Shown: positions 31,383-43,571, numbered from the stretch's first letter. The stretch: 64,000 bases of DNA from Bimuria novae-zelandiae CBS 107.79 (GCA_010015655.1 ML976657.1:1117654-1181653), one strand, 5' to 3'. Numbers and translations are program-made. Notes: generated by a model not told the origin, from the letters alone.

Positions 31383-32609
31383 GGGGTTGCCGGTTTGGAC
31401 CAGAGACGGGTTCTGTGATTATCGGTCTCTGTAACGTCTATCCTGGGGTAATACGACGTACTCAGATTATTACGCTGTTTCGCAGGAAAGCCACTTTTGT
31501 CTTCGAGGAAGTGCCTCAGTTCGCGCCTCTCTTCCACACTATTTTTAAAAAAACCTTGCTGTCAACCTTTGCTAAGTCCGGAGCGCGAACGGGAACGGTA
31601 TGGTCTTGATCCTGTGTAGGCTCAGGGATCGATTCTCTTATTTGCTTTTATGGTCGATGTGGCGTGGCGGCACAAGGTATCGATAGGCTATGATTGCGTA
31701 CACCGGGGTAGTACAATGAGTCGAGGCCTCCGACAGTGACAGTCAGTCAGTATAGGAGGCCTACACTGTTGCGTCAGCCCTGATGTAGGCAAACAGTATA
31801 TAAGCTGCAGCCTTCCTTCGTATGAGCCACACCTAAAACGACGTTCGGTTGCCTGACTTTTCTATGTTTATTTTGATCCCTAATGATGTGGACGTCTCTG
31901 TTACAGGTCGGTAATGGTAGAGGTTTTGCGAGGTCGCCCCAGACTTCTGTCAGCTGGCTGGGAGATCTGTAGTTGGAGGTGGTCATGAGCGCGCGCCTCA
32001 GCGCCACACCTCGCATTTACATAACGACGCTTTGCATGCAGGCACTGGGGTCCAAAACGATCAGTCCAATCAGCAAGAGGCATTCTCCGCACGGTGGTGC
32101 GCAGCCGCCGAATTAGAAACACTGTCGCCACACCAGGCGCCTTGAATGTAGATGCATGCTAGCCGAGTTCCGACCTGGTGGATATTTAGTGTTAAGAGAT
32201 GTATCGTAAATGGTTAGGATTTCGACTCCAAGCCAATAACATATTGACACGGTGCTGCGCCTCGAGGGAAGATGGAGGTCAGCGATTTCAGCCTAGAGTC
32301 GCGAGCCTTGCAAAATGAGGCTCAACGTCCATGCGCGGAGCCAGTGGGAAGATCGTGCAGCCTAGGTGTCTTGAAGATACTAGAATCTATTGATGGTCTT
32401 TCAACTTGTACTCCAGAGACTCTGAAATTGGTCGACACCGTGCGCTACGAAGCATGGGGTCTCCAAGACGGTGCCCTAGGTTGACTCACATCTCCATCAG
32501 GACCTCGTTGGTGGCGGTCATGGGACACCTTGCTTGAAATATGGTATAGAATATAAGTCCGGTGGCTTTGTCGTAACTGAGCAGTGCCATACGAATCTAG
32601 GTCGCTGTG
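31383..32609. other. Intergenic region
   Basis: This is 1.2 kb between the start of the patatin-like gene and the end of the GNAT gene, both on the minus strand, and so holds the patatin-like promoter. It includes a small CAGT repeat near 31,737-31,750. I find no supported gene or RNA. Confidence 0.5.
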
Positions 32610-33230
32610 CTATGCGCTCTCCGTGCCCTGTCTATACATCCGGTAAACCAACGTGTCCCGCCACCCCAATATAGGATTCTCGAAGTCCTTCTCCCTGAAC
32701 TCGTGAAGCTTGAACCCTGCCTTTTCCAGCACATGCTGGCTAGCCACAAGTTCCGGATCCGTATGTGCCTCCGCGTATTCGAAGCGACCTTGCTCTCCAC
32801 CAGAGTAATGCTCGAAGAAGAGCGGCATAAATGCACGCAGGGCTTCTGTCGCGTACCCCTTGCCCCAGTAGTTGTTATTGAGCATGTAGCCAACCTCGGG
32901 CGCTCTCACAGCACCTATGAGGCCGATAACGCGTGGTGAGGACAGATCTTCGCGCGCTGAGGGAAGGAGCTCGATTACGAAGTTCCAGCAGTTCTCACGG
33001 TCGAAGCAGCCCTGGATCCAAGCTTTGGATTTCTCGACGTCGTCAGAGGGTAGGATACTCCTTCAAGGCGTCAATGCTATGCCTTCAAGCTGGCGTTGAC
33101 TCACTCACGTATGCTTCATCACCTCGGGATGGCTGCGCATTAACACCACGTCCTCTGCGTCCTCCATCGTCAGCGGCCGGACGAGCAGTCTCTCCGTCTT
33201 AGCCGTAATCTTTGGATCGACAACCACCAT
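32610..33230 (-). CDS. GNAT-family N-acetyltransferase (RimJ/RimL-like)
   Basis: Exon 1 is 33,109-33,230 and exon 2 is 32,610-33,057, with a 51-bp intron (GTGAGT..GAG, TATCC), for 189 residues. The start reads MVVVDPKITAKTERLLVRPLT, the usual TxRLxLRPL opening of Acetyltransf_3 proteins that acetylate amino groups using acetyl-CoA. Motif A (VGYMLNNNYWGKGYATEAL) carries the acetyl-CoA pyrophosphate-binding pattern (W-G-x-G-Y-A). The C-terminal part has the typical NxxSxxVLEKAGF-like segment, here ELVASQHVLEKAGFKL. The substrate cannot be deduced. It is divergent from RFT1 with 266 bp between start codons. Confidence 0.88.
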
Positions 33231-33496
33231 TTTGCACAGCTTCAGGATGTTTGAGAGCCATGGTGCGGTGTGCGTCGCGCATTTTTAGGCTTCGAGTGAC
33301 GCGGCAGGCCCATGCGATTTTGCTTTGCAGTCACCGCCGCTAATCCGCTTCAGACACCGTCTTTTGCTGACACGTCCTCAACACCAGCGAAGCCACGCTC
33401 GCAACGCCAAATTTGGACAGCACGGCTCCCTAGAAATATTGAGAAGAGAAAGGCACGAGGCAAAGGATATTCTTGGTGTGACTAGGCTCCCGCAAG
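33231..33496. promoter_or_regulatory. Divergent promoter between the GNAT gene and RFT1
   Basis: The 266-bp gap between two start codons on opposite strands must serve both genes. No TATA box is obvious. Confidence 0.55.
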
Positions 33497-35077
33497 ATGT
33501 CACAATCGGTTGTTTCCGCATCCGCGCAAGGAGCCACATTTCTCATCCTGCTCCAAGTTGGCTCACGGGCTCTCACATTTGCCGTCAATCAAGTCCTCTT
33601 GCGCTTCTTGTCACCCGAATTACTAGGTGTCTCCGCACAGCTTGAACTCTTCTCTATATCGGTTCTGTATTTTGCGCGCGAAAGTCTGCGGGTTGCGGTA
33701 CAGCGGCAGACCCATGGCACCCAGGCGGTAGTCAACCTTTCCTACCTCGCAGTCTTCTTCGGCATCCCACTCATTTACGGACTCGCGCTTCTATGGCTGT
33801 CTTCCGAAATACCAAATGTCCCGCACTTCGTAGATGCGCTGAGCGTATACTGTTTGGCAACATTCATCGAGCTACTCACCGAACCCGCTTTCTCCGCCGT
33901 GCAGCAGAGGCTATTGTACAAGATACGAGCATCAGCTGAAAGTACGGCCACACTCCTCCGCTGCTTCGGAACCTGCGGCTCTGCCATTCTGGCCAGCAGA
34001 TATGGCCTCGATATCGGGGTTCTCCCCTTCGCGATCGGCCAGCTAGGCTACGCTTCCGCTCTCCTGGCCATCTACACATACAAACTATGGTCAGTCGCAA
34101 AGAAAGCCAGATTCTCGCTTCTGCCAAAGCAAATAGCGTCCACGCAAGAGACGCCCGTCATATTCAACCACTTCCCCCTCCCGCTGCTCCGCCTCACAGG
34201 GTCCCTCTCCATACAATCCGCGCTCAAGTACATCCTCACCCAAGGCGACTCCCTCCTCATCACGCACCTCGCCTCGCTCACCGACCAGGGCGCCTTCGCC
34301 CTCGCCTCCAACTACGGCGGCCTCATCGCACGCATGCTCTTCCAGCCCATCGAAGAATCCAGCCGCACGCTCTTCGCAAAGCTCTGCGCCGGCATACCCC
34401 CCTCCCCACCCCAATCCCTCCTCAAAGCGTCGCGCATCCTAACCATGATTCTACGCGTCTACATGCTCCTATCCCTCACCGCCATCCTCCTCGGCCCCAA
34501 AGCCGCACCTTTGCTCCTAACCCTCGTCGCCGGCCGCGCCTGGGCCTCCACATCCGCCTCCGCCGTGCTCGCCACGTACTGCTTCTACATCCCTTTCCTC
34601 GCGCTCAACGGCGTCACCGAGGCCTTCGTCGCGGCCGTCGCTACAAACAAACAACTCCACAGCCAATCCCTCTCCATGACGCTGTCCTTCGCCGCTTTCT
34701 CCTCCTCAGCATGGTTCTTCATCTCTTACCTCTGCTGGGGCGCCTCGGGCGTCGTCGCGGCGAACAGCGTAAACCTCGGGGGACGCATTGTGTATAATGT
34801 GTGGTTTATCACGAGGTTCTTTGGGGACAGGGGGGTCAAGTGGAGTGTGTGGGAGGCGCTGCCGACAAGGCCGGTGTTGCTGGCTGCGCAGGTGTGGCCG
34901 TGGGTGACGCAGTACCGGCCGCGGCCGGAGTGGCTCCTGCGGTATGGGGTGGTGGGGGAGCTGGCGAGTTTGGGCGTCGTGGGTGCGAGTTGGGCATTTG
35001 TGGTAATATTTTTTGAAGAGGGGACATTGGTGGAGGGGTGGAGGGCTTTGAGGGCGAAGGAGGAGAAGGAGGAATAG
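33497..35077 (+). CDS. RFT1: Man5GlcNAc2-PP-dolichol translocation protein RFT1 homologue
   Basis: This single exon encodes 526 residues, close to yeast Rft1 (574). Rft1 is a multi-pass endoplasmic reticulum membrane protein of the MOP/MATE-like flippase superfamily, needed for the step that places the Man5GlcNAc2 lipid-linked oligosaccharide in the lumen during N-glycosylation; whether it is the flippase itself is debated. Recognition rests on the N-terminal region: [25 protein letters not shown], followed by [22 protein letters not shown], highly characteristic of Rft1. About a dozen hydrophobic helices follow. The C-terminus ends in a charged KEEKEE run. Third positions become strongly C-rich in the 3' two-thirds, which creates long antisense shadow frames. 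Confidence 0.95.
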   Translation: MSQSVVSASAQGATFLILLQVGSRALTFAVNQVLLRFLSPELLGVSAQLELFSISVLYFARESLRVAVQRQTHGTQAVVNLSYLAVFFGIPLIYGLALLWLSSEIPNVPHFVDALSVYCLATFIELLTEPAFSAVQQRLLYKIRASAESTATLLRCFGTCGSAILASRYGLDIGVLPFAIGQLGYASALLAIYTYKLWSVAKKARFSLLPKQIASTQETPVIFNHFPLPLLRLTGSLSIQSALKYILTQGDSLLITHLASLTDQGAFALASNYGGLIARMLFQPIEESSRTLFAKLCAGIPPSPPQSLLKASRILTMILRVYMLLSLTAILLGPKAAPLLLTLVAGRAWASTSASAVLATYCFYIPFLALNGVTEAFVAAVATNKQLHSQSLSMTLSFAAFSSSAWFFISYLCWGASGVVAANSVNLGGRIVYNVWFITRFFGDRGVKWSVWEALPTRPVLLAAQVWPWVTQYRPRPEWLLRYGVVGELASLGVVGASWAFVVIFFEEGTLVEGWRALRAKEEKEE

Positions 35078-35782
35078 GTAGGTAGGCACTTGCAAATCTG
35101 TGTAGGTATCAAATTAGTATCAAAAGAATGTGCACAGAAAACGTACACGATATAAACTGTTATGATGGCATGTTCTGACTTGCCAACCTTGGAATCTGGT
35201 AGTCGCAACACCACCCGTCGCAATGCTCACCCAAGCCGTTCAGTTCAATCCAGCAAACCAAACCAACCCACCCCGCCCCACTAAATCCCTCGCCTACAAC
35301 GTCACACCCGCCCAAACCCACCAGCACATCCGCAAACTCTTCCGCCTCCCTCTCAGAAAAATCCCTCGATCACACGATCGCAATTTACATAATATACGCT
35401 TTACCCATCCACGGGTATTATTCCTAGCGCAACGACCCCTGCATTTCCTGGGGGTAACAGAAACCGCGGGGTTTTTCCTCTTGGGGTTTTCTGGGGGTAA
35501 GAGAAATACACGTTTCGCGGCACGGTGCCGGCACTGGTGATCACGCCATCGGGGGTGCTGGCTCTCGATCGAAGGGGCAGGAATTGTGCAAGGGTGCACA
35601 AAGATGGCGGCAGAGCGGGAGAGGTGCGCGTACTACCATGGGTTGGTGGACATGGGGAGGTGAGTTGAACGTGAGGCCGTGAATTGGTGTGCACATGGAG
35701 GAGTGCCTCTGCTTGAAGAAATTGCAGAATGGCGTCGGTGTTTATGTTGCGAGGCGAGCTTTAATGAGGATTGAATTGAGCA
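35078..35782. other. Intergenic region
   Basis: This is 0.7 kb between two co-oriented genes. Overlapping short frames on both strands show no resemblance to known proteins. The stretch holds the RTG2-like promoter, and possibly a short upstream exon (see that gene). Confidence 0.5.
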
Positions 35783-37423
35783 GTGCACGAGTATGACGGA
35801 TCAACTGACGTTGGTAGTAATGGCATACGCTTCTCCATCACCGACTTGGAGCCAAGGACCGCTCGCATCTTGCCTACAGTGTATCTATCTCGAGCTGCTA
35901 TATCGCTGTACGACGCGCAATACACGTCCACTTCGAAAGAGCCTGTGCCTATACCACGGGATACTATCAAAAGCGTGATCAAGGCGCTGCTGGGATTCAA
36001 GTCCACCTGTCGGGATTTCAAGGTCCCAGAGAACCAGATCCGCATCGTGGCCACGGAAGCAACGCGCAAAGCCATCAACTCGCAAGAGTTTCAGAAAGAG
36101 ATTGAAGAGAAAACGGGATGGAAGGTGGAATTGCTTGAGAAAGAGGTAGAGGGCCGCGTCGGCGCTTATGGAGTTGCTAGCAGCTACCCCAATGTACGGG
36201 GACTGGTGATGGACCTCGGAGGCGGAAGCACGCAGATTACGTGGATAGTGACCGACAGGGGCGAGGTGAAGATATGGGAGAAGGGGAGCGTGAGTCTGCC
36301 TTACGGAGCAGCGGCTTTGACAAAGCGGTTAGAGGCCGCGGGGCCGAAAGGAAGCCAGGCATACAAGGCCTTCGAGAATGAGGTGTTGAACGACCTGAAG
36401 ACTGCTGTGCGGCAGATCGATATCCCAAGGGAGCTGCTGCAGGCGGAGCAAGGCCTTCATCTGTATATGAGTGGAGGTGGATTCCGTGGGTGGGGTTTCG
36501 TGCTCATGTCGCAGCATGCTGTCAAGCCGTACCCTATTCCCATCATCAACGGATTCAAGGTCAAACAAGACTCATTTCAGGATACGGAGGCCGTTCGAGC
36601 TGCTGTCTTTGACGAGAATACGCCTGATATATTCCGGGTGTCGCAAAGGCGAGCAAGTCAGGTCCCCGCGGTGGCCTTCCTGGTCGACTGTCTCTCGAAA
36701 GCACTGCCCCTTATAACCGACGTCTACTTCTGTCAAGGTGGTGTAAGAGAAGGCATGCACTTCGCAGAAATGGCACCGAGTCAAAGATATGAAGATCCTC
36801 TTGTGACTGTGACCCGAGTGTACGCCAGGGAATCCGTCGTTGAGATTGCAGGATTACTGTCGGTGGTGGTTATGCAACCAGCACCGTGGAAGGTTTTGAA
36901 CGCGGTGCTAATGAGGGCATTTGTACAGGCCATGTACGCTCACGCAGCCTTTCCCAAAGATTTGTGTGCGGGAGCAGCTCTCAGAAGCACCTCTACCGGT
37001 TTCTTCGCAGCAGCGCACGGCATCAGCCACCAGCAGCGTGCCATACTGGCGATTCTGCTCTGCGAGCGATATGGCGGATTTGGCTCTATCAGTCCAACAG
37101 AGCAAGACTTCTACCATCGTCTTTTGCGGTTGCTTCCCGAAGGAGTCGCTTGGTGGTGTATGTTGCTTGGGCGCGTGGCCGCGGTGGTTGCGATCGTCTA
37201 TCCGGCTGGCGTGGTTAGGGAGAAGCGCCTGGAGATTCGAGCTAGTTGGGGGCAGACCAAGAAGGGCCATTCGAAGCTCTCCATATCGTTCGTGTTCCCC
37301 GGGATGGAGGACGAGTTGGACGAGGCACTGGACGCCGCACTGGCGCATGTGGAAAAGGCGGGCAAGAAGAAGAATATGATAGTTGGTGACGGGCACAAGG
37401 TGGAGCTGCGTATCGAGAGGTAA
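35783..37423 (+). CDS. RTG2: Ppx/GppA-family phosphatase-like protein, RTG2 homologue
   Basis: The 546-residue frame has the actin/Hsp70-type ATPase fold signatures of exopolyphosphatase/pppGpp phosphatase proteins: [10 protein letters not shown] at residues 9-18 (phosphate-1 loop) and DLGGGSTQ at 144-151 (phosphate-2 loop), with EATRKA and the acidic [10 protein letters not shown] segment between. Fungal members correspond to yeast Rtg2, a cytoplasmic sensor of mitochondrial retrograde signalling that relieves inhibition of Rtg1/Rtg3 and so controls glutamate-supplying genes. In relatives the phosphate-1 loop lies a few dozen residues in, so a short upstream exon may be missing and the ATG at 35,783 may not be the true start. 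The NAD-glutamate dehydrogenase gene follows 1.4 kb downstream on the same strand; a functional link is plausible but not shown. Confidence 0.88.
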   Translation: MHEYDGSTDVGSNGIRFSITDLEPRTARILPTVYLSRAAISLYDAQYTSTSKEPVPIPRDTIKSVIKALLGFKSTCRDFKVPENQIRIVATEATRKAINSQEFQKEIEEKTGWKVELLEKEVEGRVGAYGVASSYPNVRGLVMDLGGGSTQITWIVTDRGEVKIWEKGSVSLPYGAAALTKRLEAAGPKGSQAYKAFENEVLNDLKTAVRQIDIPRELLQAEQGLHLYMSGGGFRGWGFVLMSQHAVKPYPIPIINGFKVKQDSFQDTEAVRAAVFDENTPDIFRVSQRRASQVPAVAFLVDCLSKALPLITDVYFCQGGVREGMHFAEMAPSQRYEDPLVTVTRVYARESVVEIAGLLSVVVMQPAPWKVLNAVLMRAFVQAMYAHAAFPKDLCAGAALRSTSTGFFAAAHGISHQQRAILAILLCERYGGFGSISPTEQDFYHRLLRLLPEGVAWWCMLLGRVAAVVAIVYPAGVVREKRLEIRASWGQTKKGHSKLSISFVFPGMEDELDEALDAALAHVEKAGKKKNMIVGDGHKVELRIER

Positions 37424-38847
37424 TTCAAAATCATTGAAAACCGGTACAAACCGGCGACAAATGTAGTGAGTGATCTGTACAAGGTCTCCTGGGGCAATGC
37501 AAACCACGATGGACGCCCAGACTTTCCAAGTTGTCGCCACGATGAACAAAACAGAAAACGTCTCTCCAATGATTCATAATCAAAGTATCGCACAGCTCGA
37601 TGTTAAACCTGTGCAACGTGCGGTGGCAAGTATCGTGATCTATTCTGGGAGTCGCGGAGGGACAGGGGCAAGGCATCGTGACCTGCAGACTGTGGCGGTG
37701 TGGAGAAGGAACCAAAGCATATGACCGCGCACGACGTATCGACCGGACGCTCGATCCGCACACTGGCGGACGGCGTCCACGTGCGATGGGCATCCACTGC
37801 TAACAGGACACGTCGGTCAGCCGCATTCCAAGGGCTGCCTCTGTGCCAAGGATCGTGAAATATGAGGTGCTGGGTTCGGTGAGGGGTGCAGTGGTTGGCG
37901 TCACGGAGCGGCGAATGGGCAACGCGGCAGGAGCGACTATGCTGTTGTACACTGGGTCTATTAGCAATTATGGCGCGGGCTTCGGTCATGACTGTAAAAC
38001 TCTGCGATCGAGTGCGTCCTTCGGTGAGGTTCTTCTCACCGAGGCCACTCACGATTACGTGACGGGCCAATAGAACGGCGTCAGGCTGCGGCTAGTTTTC
38101 TGGGGAAGGCCGCGCTCGGCTGAGCGCGGTTCAATTGATCATCGTTCAGGTACCAGGCGGGCAGAGTACGCAGCAGGCCTGTTGCCATGTATAAAATCGG
38201 CGCCTCTGCCCCAAGCTCCCGTCTGCAGCGCGTGCTGGCGGAGTCCTGATCCATTCCCTTAATTCCCGTCTTATCTCTGATCTGCATCTTATCTTTTGCT
38301 GTTTCATGCGAGCGGATTGCAGCGTCGCACACCGCGTACAGCATCCAAACAACGGCATATCGCTCCCGGAAACACAGTCTGCCACAACCGCAAACAAGCA
38401 TTGAGCGGTGAAAGCGCCCAGTCCAGTTGGAGACGGCGGTCTTATCCATACCAAAGTCTAAGATCTTGTGTGCTGCTGCGTTTTCTCAGCCAGGTGAGCT
38501 AGCTGCGTCATACCGTGTCCAAAAATATAAGAGGTGCTCGGCGACGACTGCCTCTGCCAGCGTGTAGGGCGCCGTATGCACTAAAAGCCTTCGTTGATAC
38601 GCTCTACTGCAATCCCACTACTCGTGCACACCATTTTTTACTGGCATTGCTAGTACTGACCATCACTCTTGGTGCAGACACCCACCCCTCCTCGAACACC
38701 CGTCAGCTAGTCAGCCCACCGTGACAATTCACACCGCGGGCTGTTCTACCAAAGCTACAGCCTTCTCCCACCGTTCGTTGCCAACGGGCTTCCGGTATTC
38801 ATATAGGTCGATTCCACGGATCGGCCTTCCTCGCACACACCCACACC
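37424..38847. promoter_or_regulatory. Upstream region of the NAD-glutamate dehydrogenase gene
   Basis: This 1.4-kb gap has no supported gene. Frames of 60-155 codons occur on both strands but overlap and match nothing I know. The last 300 bp are pyrimidine-rich (for example 38,760-38,845), as common just before highly expressed fungal genes. Confidence 0.45.
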
Positions 38848-41800
38848 ATGTCGACACCCGTTAATGGCGCGCCTGCCCCGGCACAGAACAAGCTACTCGA
38901 CCAGGTCGTGCAGCCTCCGGCTCGGAATGCTTCGCCGCTGCCCACACATCTGAGCCTCCCAGGCTCTGGACACTCGACACCGCGAGTCCTCCCTTCCGAA
39001 GGCACGGGTGGCTCTGGCTATGTCGCCCCAAAGTTTGAGGGCAAGGAGAAGCAGATGGAGGAGGTCATGGACGGCATAGAAGAGAAGGGCTTCATTCCTT
39101 CCGAATTCGTCGAGACCGAGACGACGTGGTTCTACAATGAACTGGGCATTGACGACATGTACTTTGCGACCGAGACGGTAGAAACGTAAGTGGAGAGCAC
39201 CCCAACTTGCTGAGGCATCTTGCTGACAACGGACAGCATTGTTAACCACATCCTCTCCCTCTACGCCGCGAAAGTAGCTGCATACGCTCGTCAGGATAAA
39301 CGCATCGAGATCCGCCTGGACAAGGAAGCCGACGACCATGCCGTATACATCGATACTAGCAGGCCCGGAATTTCGGTCGTCGATGGCCCACAATACGAAA
39401 AACGCATCGGCGAGAGGTATCTCCATCGGTCAAAAGATGCTTCACTCTACCGCGTGGAGAGCTTCCGCTCCGCCAGCTCCCTCCCGGGCAGCCAAGACCA
39501 ACAGCTGCGCTGCTACTTCGTCTACCAGTGTGACTTCGTTGATCCCTCTCCGAGCCCCACCGAAACCAACATCGAGAAGATCGGAGACAAGCGTTTCCTG
39601 CAGAAGGCTACGGCCAACACCAAAAGGATTTACCAGGAAGCTTTAGAAATCGCCGTGGAGCGGACAGGACCCGTCATCGAGTACTTTGACATTGAAGGCT
39701 CTCGGGATAAGCGTCTAGTCATTGCCTACAAGCAGGGCACTGCCTTGGGCTTCTTCAGCGCCCTGAGCGATCTGTACCATTACTACGGCCTGACCACCTC
39801 CAGGAAATATGTCGAACAATTTTCCAACGGCTACAGCTGCATGTCCCTCTACCTTCAGGAGAGACCAGGAGCTGCCGGTCGCAAATATCCGCCGATAGAA
39901 GCGTCGGTCCACCAGATCCTCAAGGAGGTGTCCTTGTTGTACTGTATTCCCCAAAACAAGTTTCAACAGCATTTCGCCAACAGTCGCCTCAGCCTGCAAG
40001 AGACCATCTACGCCCATTGCGTCTACGTGTTCGTTTCCCATTTCCTTAACCGATTAGGAAGCGAATATGCCGCTTTGGCATCGATGCTCGATGCTGAGAA
40101 CAGCGCGCACGCTGAATTGCTATCCAAGATGAAGAAGAGGCTGCGGACGGAGACTTTCACCGCCGATTACATTCTGGAAATCATCAACCAGTATCCGGAT
40201 CTCGTTCACAGTTTGTACCTTTCTTTCGCGAACACCCATTACGTACAAACGCGGGGTCAAGAGGACGACTTCTTGCCCACATTGAGTTTCCTGCGGCTCA
40301 AGGTAGACAAGGCTCTTACTGACGAGGAACTGGGTGGCGCCATCAACAAGGCGGTTGTCAATGAGCACCATCAGATGGTCATGGAATCTTTCCGCATCTT
40401 CAACCACAGCGTCCTCAAAACCAATTTCTACACACCCACCAAGGTCGCACTGAGCTTCCGCATGGACCCTAAATTCCTACCGCCACAGGAATACCCCCAG
40501 CCCCTGTACGGCATGTTCCTGGTCATCAGCTCCGAGTTCCGTGGCTTCCACCTTCGTTTCCGTGATATTGCTCGTGGTGGTATTCGTATAGTCAAATCTC
40601 GCAGCCAGGAAGCATATGCCATCAATGCACGGTCCATGTTCGACGAGAACTACAACCTCGCCAATACGCAGCAGCGGAAGAACAAGGACATACCAGAAGG
40701 AGGCTCAAAGGGTGTCATCCTGCTCGACATTCAGCACCAGGACAAAGCGCGCGTCGCTTTCGAGAAGTACATTGACAGTATTTTGGATCTTCTACTTCCT
40801 CCAAGCAGCCCTGGTATCAAGAACCCCATTGTGGATCTTCATGGAAAGCAAGAGATTCTGTTCATGGGCCCAGACGAAAACACTGCCGATCTTGTGGACT
40901 GGGCAACCGAGCACGCACGTTTCCGAAATGCACCCTGGTGGAAATCCTTCTTCACTGGCAAGAGCCCCAAACTGGGCGGCATTCCTCACGACAGGTATGG
41001 CATGACCACTTTATCGGTCCGCGAATATGTCCTGGGTATCTACCGCAAGTTAAACCTTGATCCCAGCAAGATACGGAAATTGCAAACCGGTGGACCCGAT
41101 GGTGATCTCGGCTCGAACGAGATTCTCCTCAGCAACGAGAAGTATACCGCCATTGTTGATGGTGCTGGTGTACTTGTTGATCCGCAAGGCATCAACCACG
41201 AAGAGCTACTCCGATTGGCTAAAGAGCGTGTGATGGTCAACAAGTTTGATGTCTCCAAGCTCTCTCCTCAGGGCTACCGTGTCCTGGTCGATGAGAACGA
41301 TGTCAGGCTTCCTCACGGCGAAGTTGTGTCCAACGGCACATCCTTCCGCAATACCTTTCATCTTCGACATGGCTCAGGACTGCAGTACGACACATTTGTT
41401 CCCTGCGGAGGCCGTCCCGAGTCGATCGACCTCACCACAGCCAACAAGCTTATCGTTGATGGAAAGTGCGTCATCCCGTATATTGTGGAGGGTGCCAATC
41501 TCTTCATCACCCAGGATGCCAAACTGAAGCTGGAGAAAGCCGGGTGTATCCTTTACAAGGATGCTTCTGCGAATAAGGGAGGTGTGACTTCCTCTTCTCT
41601 AGAAGTTCTCGCATCTCTGGCCTTTGACGATGAAGGTTTTGTGCAACACATGTGTGTCGGAAAGGACGGAACTCCCCCGCAATTTTACAACGACTACGTC
41701 AAGTCGGTACAAGGCATCATTCAGAACAACGCAAGACTTGAGTTTGAAGCCATTTGGAGGGAGCACCAGAAGACCGGTACCCCTCGTAGCATTTTGAGCG

Positions 41801-42189
41801 ACACGTTGAGCATCGCCATCACCCAGCTCGATGAAGAGTTGCAGAACACCGATTTGTGGGACAACATTGAGTTCCGGAAGTCGGTTCTCAGCGAGGCTCT
41901 GCCAAACCTGCTGTTGGAGAAGATTGGCTTAGAGAAGATCTTGGAGCGGGTGAGTACTGACCCTTTACAATCGTTCCCCATCTTGTCTTGGTGGCCTACC
42001 ATGATAGTGTCCCACTTTTTCCCTTCTTGCGTGCTAAGGGAATCTCAGGTACCCGACAACTATATCCGCGCCATCTTCGGCAGCTATCTCGCGAGTCGAT
42101 TTGTCTACAGCTACGGCATCAACGCGAGTCAGTTCGCGTTCTTCGATTTCATGAACAGGCGCATGTCTAAGCTCAAGATTGCGGCATGA
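38848..42189 (+). CDS. GDH2: NAD-specific glutamate dehydrogenase (large fungal type)
   Basis: Three exons, 38,848-39,185, 39,237-41,949 and 42,049-42,189, give 1,063 residues, the size of yeast Gdh2 and Neurospora NAD-GDH. The enzyme oxidatively deaminates glutamate to 2-oxoglutarate and ammonium with NAD, feeding nitrogen release and the TCA cycle. The catalytic domain holds RGGIRIVKSRSQEAYAIN, the substrate-site segment NKDIPEGGSKG, and the dinucleotide-binding GGPDGDLGSNE from residue 731. Near the end are VEGANLFITQDA and KDASANKGGVTSSSLEVL. Intron 1 is 51 bp (GTAAGT..CAG). Intron 2 (41,950-42,048) is 99 bp, in frame and without a stop, but begins GTGAGT, has a branch-like GTGCTAAG and ends TCAG. 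Removing it restores LERVPDNYIRA, the expected family sequence, so it is treated as spliced. Probably cytosolic or mitochondrial; no clear targeting peptide. Confidence 0.95.
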
Positions 42190-42698
42190 GCCGTTTGGTG
42201 AGTAGCGGGCTCGTAAACCCCGCAATGATGTACCATGCATCACTCGGATCTGTCTTTGGCGTTGGTGGTGGGAAAAGTTCGGCATAGGGGTCGTTATGAT
42301 AACGGTGGGTAACGGCTTTGTATGTTTTATACGAAGTAAGTAGCCGGGCTAATCTTGACGTTAGATCTTGCGGATTCCCTCATGCCTTTTTTGATCGATT
42401 TGGTAGCGCCATGAGGCAGTGTTGGTAGTGCATATCTGCGGCGCGGACTCTCTATGTCTAGCCCGAGGCAGACGGTATCATGGATTGAATCGAGTCTTTC
42501 CCCGTGATTGAATTGAGACAAGATAACATTGCATCGAAGGCTCTCATTTTTCTCTGATTTAGTTGGTCGAACAGTGCAGGAATGGGCCGTATTCATTTAT
42601 GCATATTCACGGTATCTCTCTGAAGCGCCTAATCTATATCGTCACCGTAAACAACATCTCAGCGCCACCAGCGCATCTCCTCCGATTGTCTAACCCCC
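42190..42698. other. Convergent intergenic region
   Basis: This is 0.5 kb between the 3' ends of the glutamate dehydrogenase and WW-domain genes, so it holds both transcript ends. I see no gene. Confidence 0.5.
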
Positions 42699-43571
42699 CT
42701 AGAATAGTACCCCACCAAGCAGCGCTCCGCCGAGGAGACCCGCGGCAACAGGCGCCCCGATCCCGCCGCCATACCCATACCCATAAGGCCGACCATACGG
42801 CCCACTGGGCCGCATGTACATAGCGTTCGGGCGTGCAAACGGGCCCTGCGCATACGGATTATACCCATACACATTGCTGCCGAACACATTGCTGTGGCCA
42901 TATCCGCCCGGAGGTTGAATGTACACGTCGCGACCCTGGCGGTCCTTGCCCAGGAGCTGCGGCTCTCCCGTCTGCATGGCGCGGATCATAGCCTGGCGAG
43001 CTTTCATGTGCGCGGCGTATGCCTTGCGCTCTGCCTCCTCGCGCTGGGCACGTTGCTGCTGGCGCTGCTCGTGCGTGCTATCGGTGAGCTTGTCCTTCAT
43101 CTTGCGGGTGAAGCGGTGGAAGCCAGTGGGCTGGTCTGCGTGCGCGACTGGCGTGGTTCGAGGCGGGAGCTTGGGGTGGTGGTCTTCCTCGTCGCTGCTC
43201 TCGGCCGTGACGTCCTCGAGCGTCACGGTGCGGTGTATGCGGCTGTGTTTCTTGCGCTCTTCTGGGCTCAGCGTGCTCAGGAACTCGGGGTCATCGTATG
43301 GGTGCGTCCAGATGCTACGTGGAGGGTTGGCTTTGGTGTCTACGAAGAATTGGTGGCCCTCGACCGGGTCGAATTGGCGGATCCATCCTGGAGGGAGCTC
43401 GCGGATCTCGTCTTCCATTGAGCGGCGGCGCTCGGGTGGGATGCCGTTGCGTGCTGTGCGCGAGGTAGGGCCGTCCGTAGAGACCCTACGAAGCGGCTTC
43501 GGTTCTGCTGATGAGCCTGTTGCAATATCGTAGGAGGGCGGTGGCTCCTCTGAATGTGATGAAGATGCCAT
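42699..43571 (-). CDS. WW-domain protein with Gly/Tyr-rich region and hydrophobic glycine-zipper tail
   Basis: This single exon encodes 290 residues. A WW domain lies at about residues 58-95: LPPGWIRQF..EGHQFFVD..ANPPRSIWTHP, with both Trp residues, the aromatic pair and the terminal Pro present, so it should bind proline-rich ligands. Then come an acidic Ser patch (ESSDEED), a highly charged helix with an EQRQQQRAQREEAERK run (likely coiled coil), a Gly/Tyr/Asn/Pro-rich low-complexity stretch of about 60 residues with repeated YG/YN motifs, and a C-terminal APVAAGLLGGALLGG tail that could insert in or lie on a membrane. Similar uncharacterised proteins are common in ascomycetes. No pathway can be assigned. 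Proline in PPPSY near the N-terminus could be a self-ligand. Confidence 0.85.
   Translation of the reverse strand: MASSSHSEEPPPSYDIATGSSAEPKPLRRVSTDGPTSRTARNGIPPERRRSMEDEIRELPPGWIRQFDPVEGHQFFVDTKANPPRSIWTHPYDDPEFLSTLSPEERKKHSRIHRTVTLEDVTAESSDEEDHHPKLPPRTTPVAHADQPTGFHRFTRKMKDKLTDSTHEQRQQQRAQREEAERKAYAAHMKARQAMIRAMQTGEPQLLGKDRQGRDVYIQPPGGYGHSNVFGSNVYGYNPYAQGPFARPNAMYMRPSGPYGRPYGYGYGGGIGAPVAAGLLGGALLGGVLF

Noticed and set aside
34087..34797. 236-codon plus-strand frame rich in Arg, His and Pro
   Set aside because: Out-of-frame shadow of RFT1 caused by C-rich third positions.
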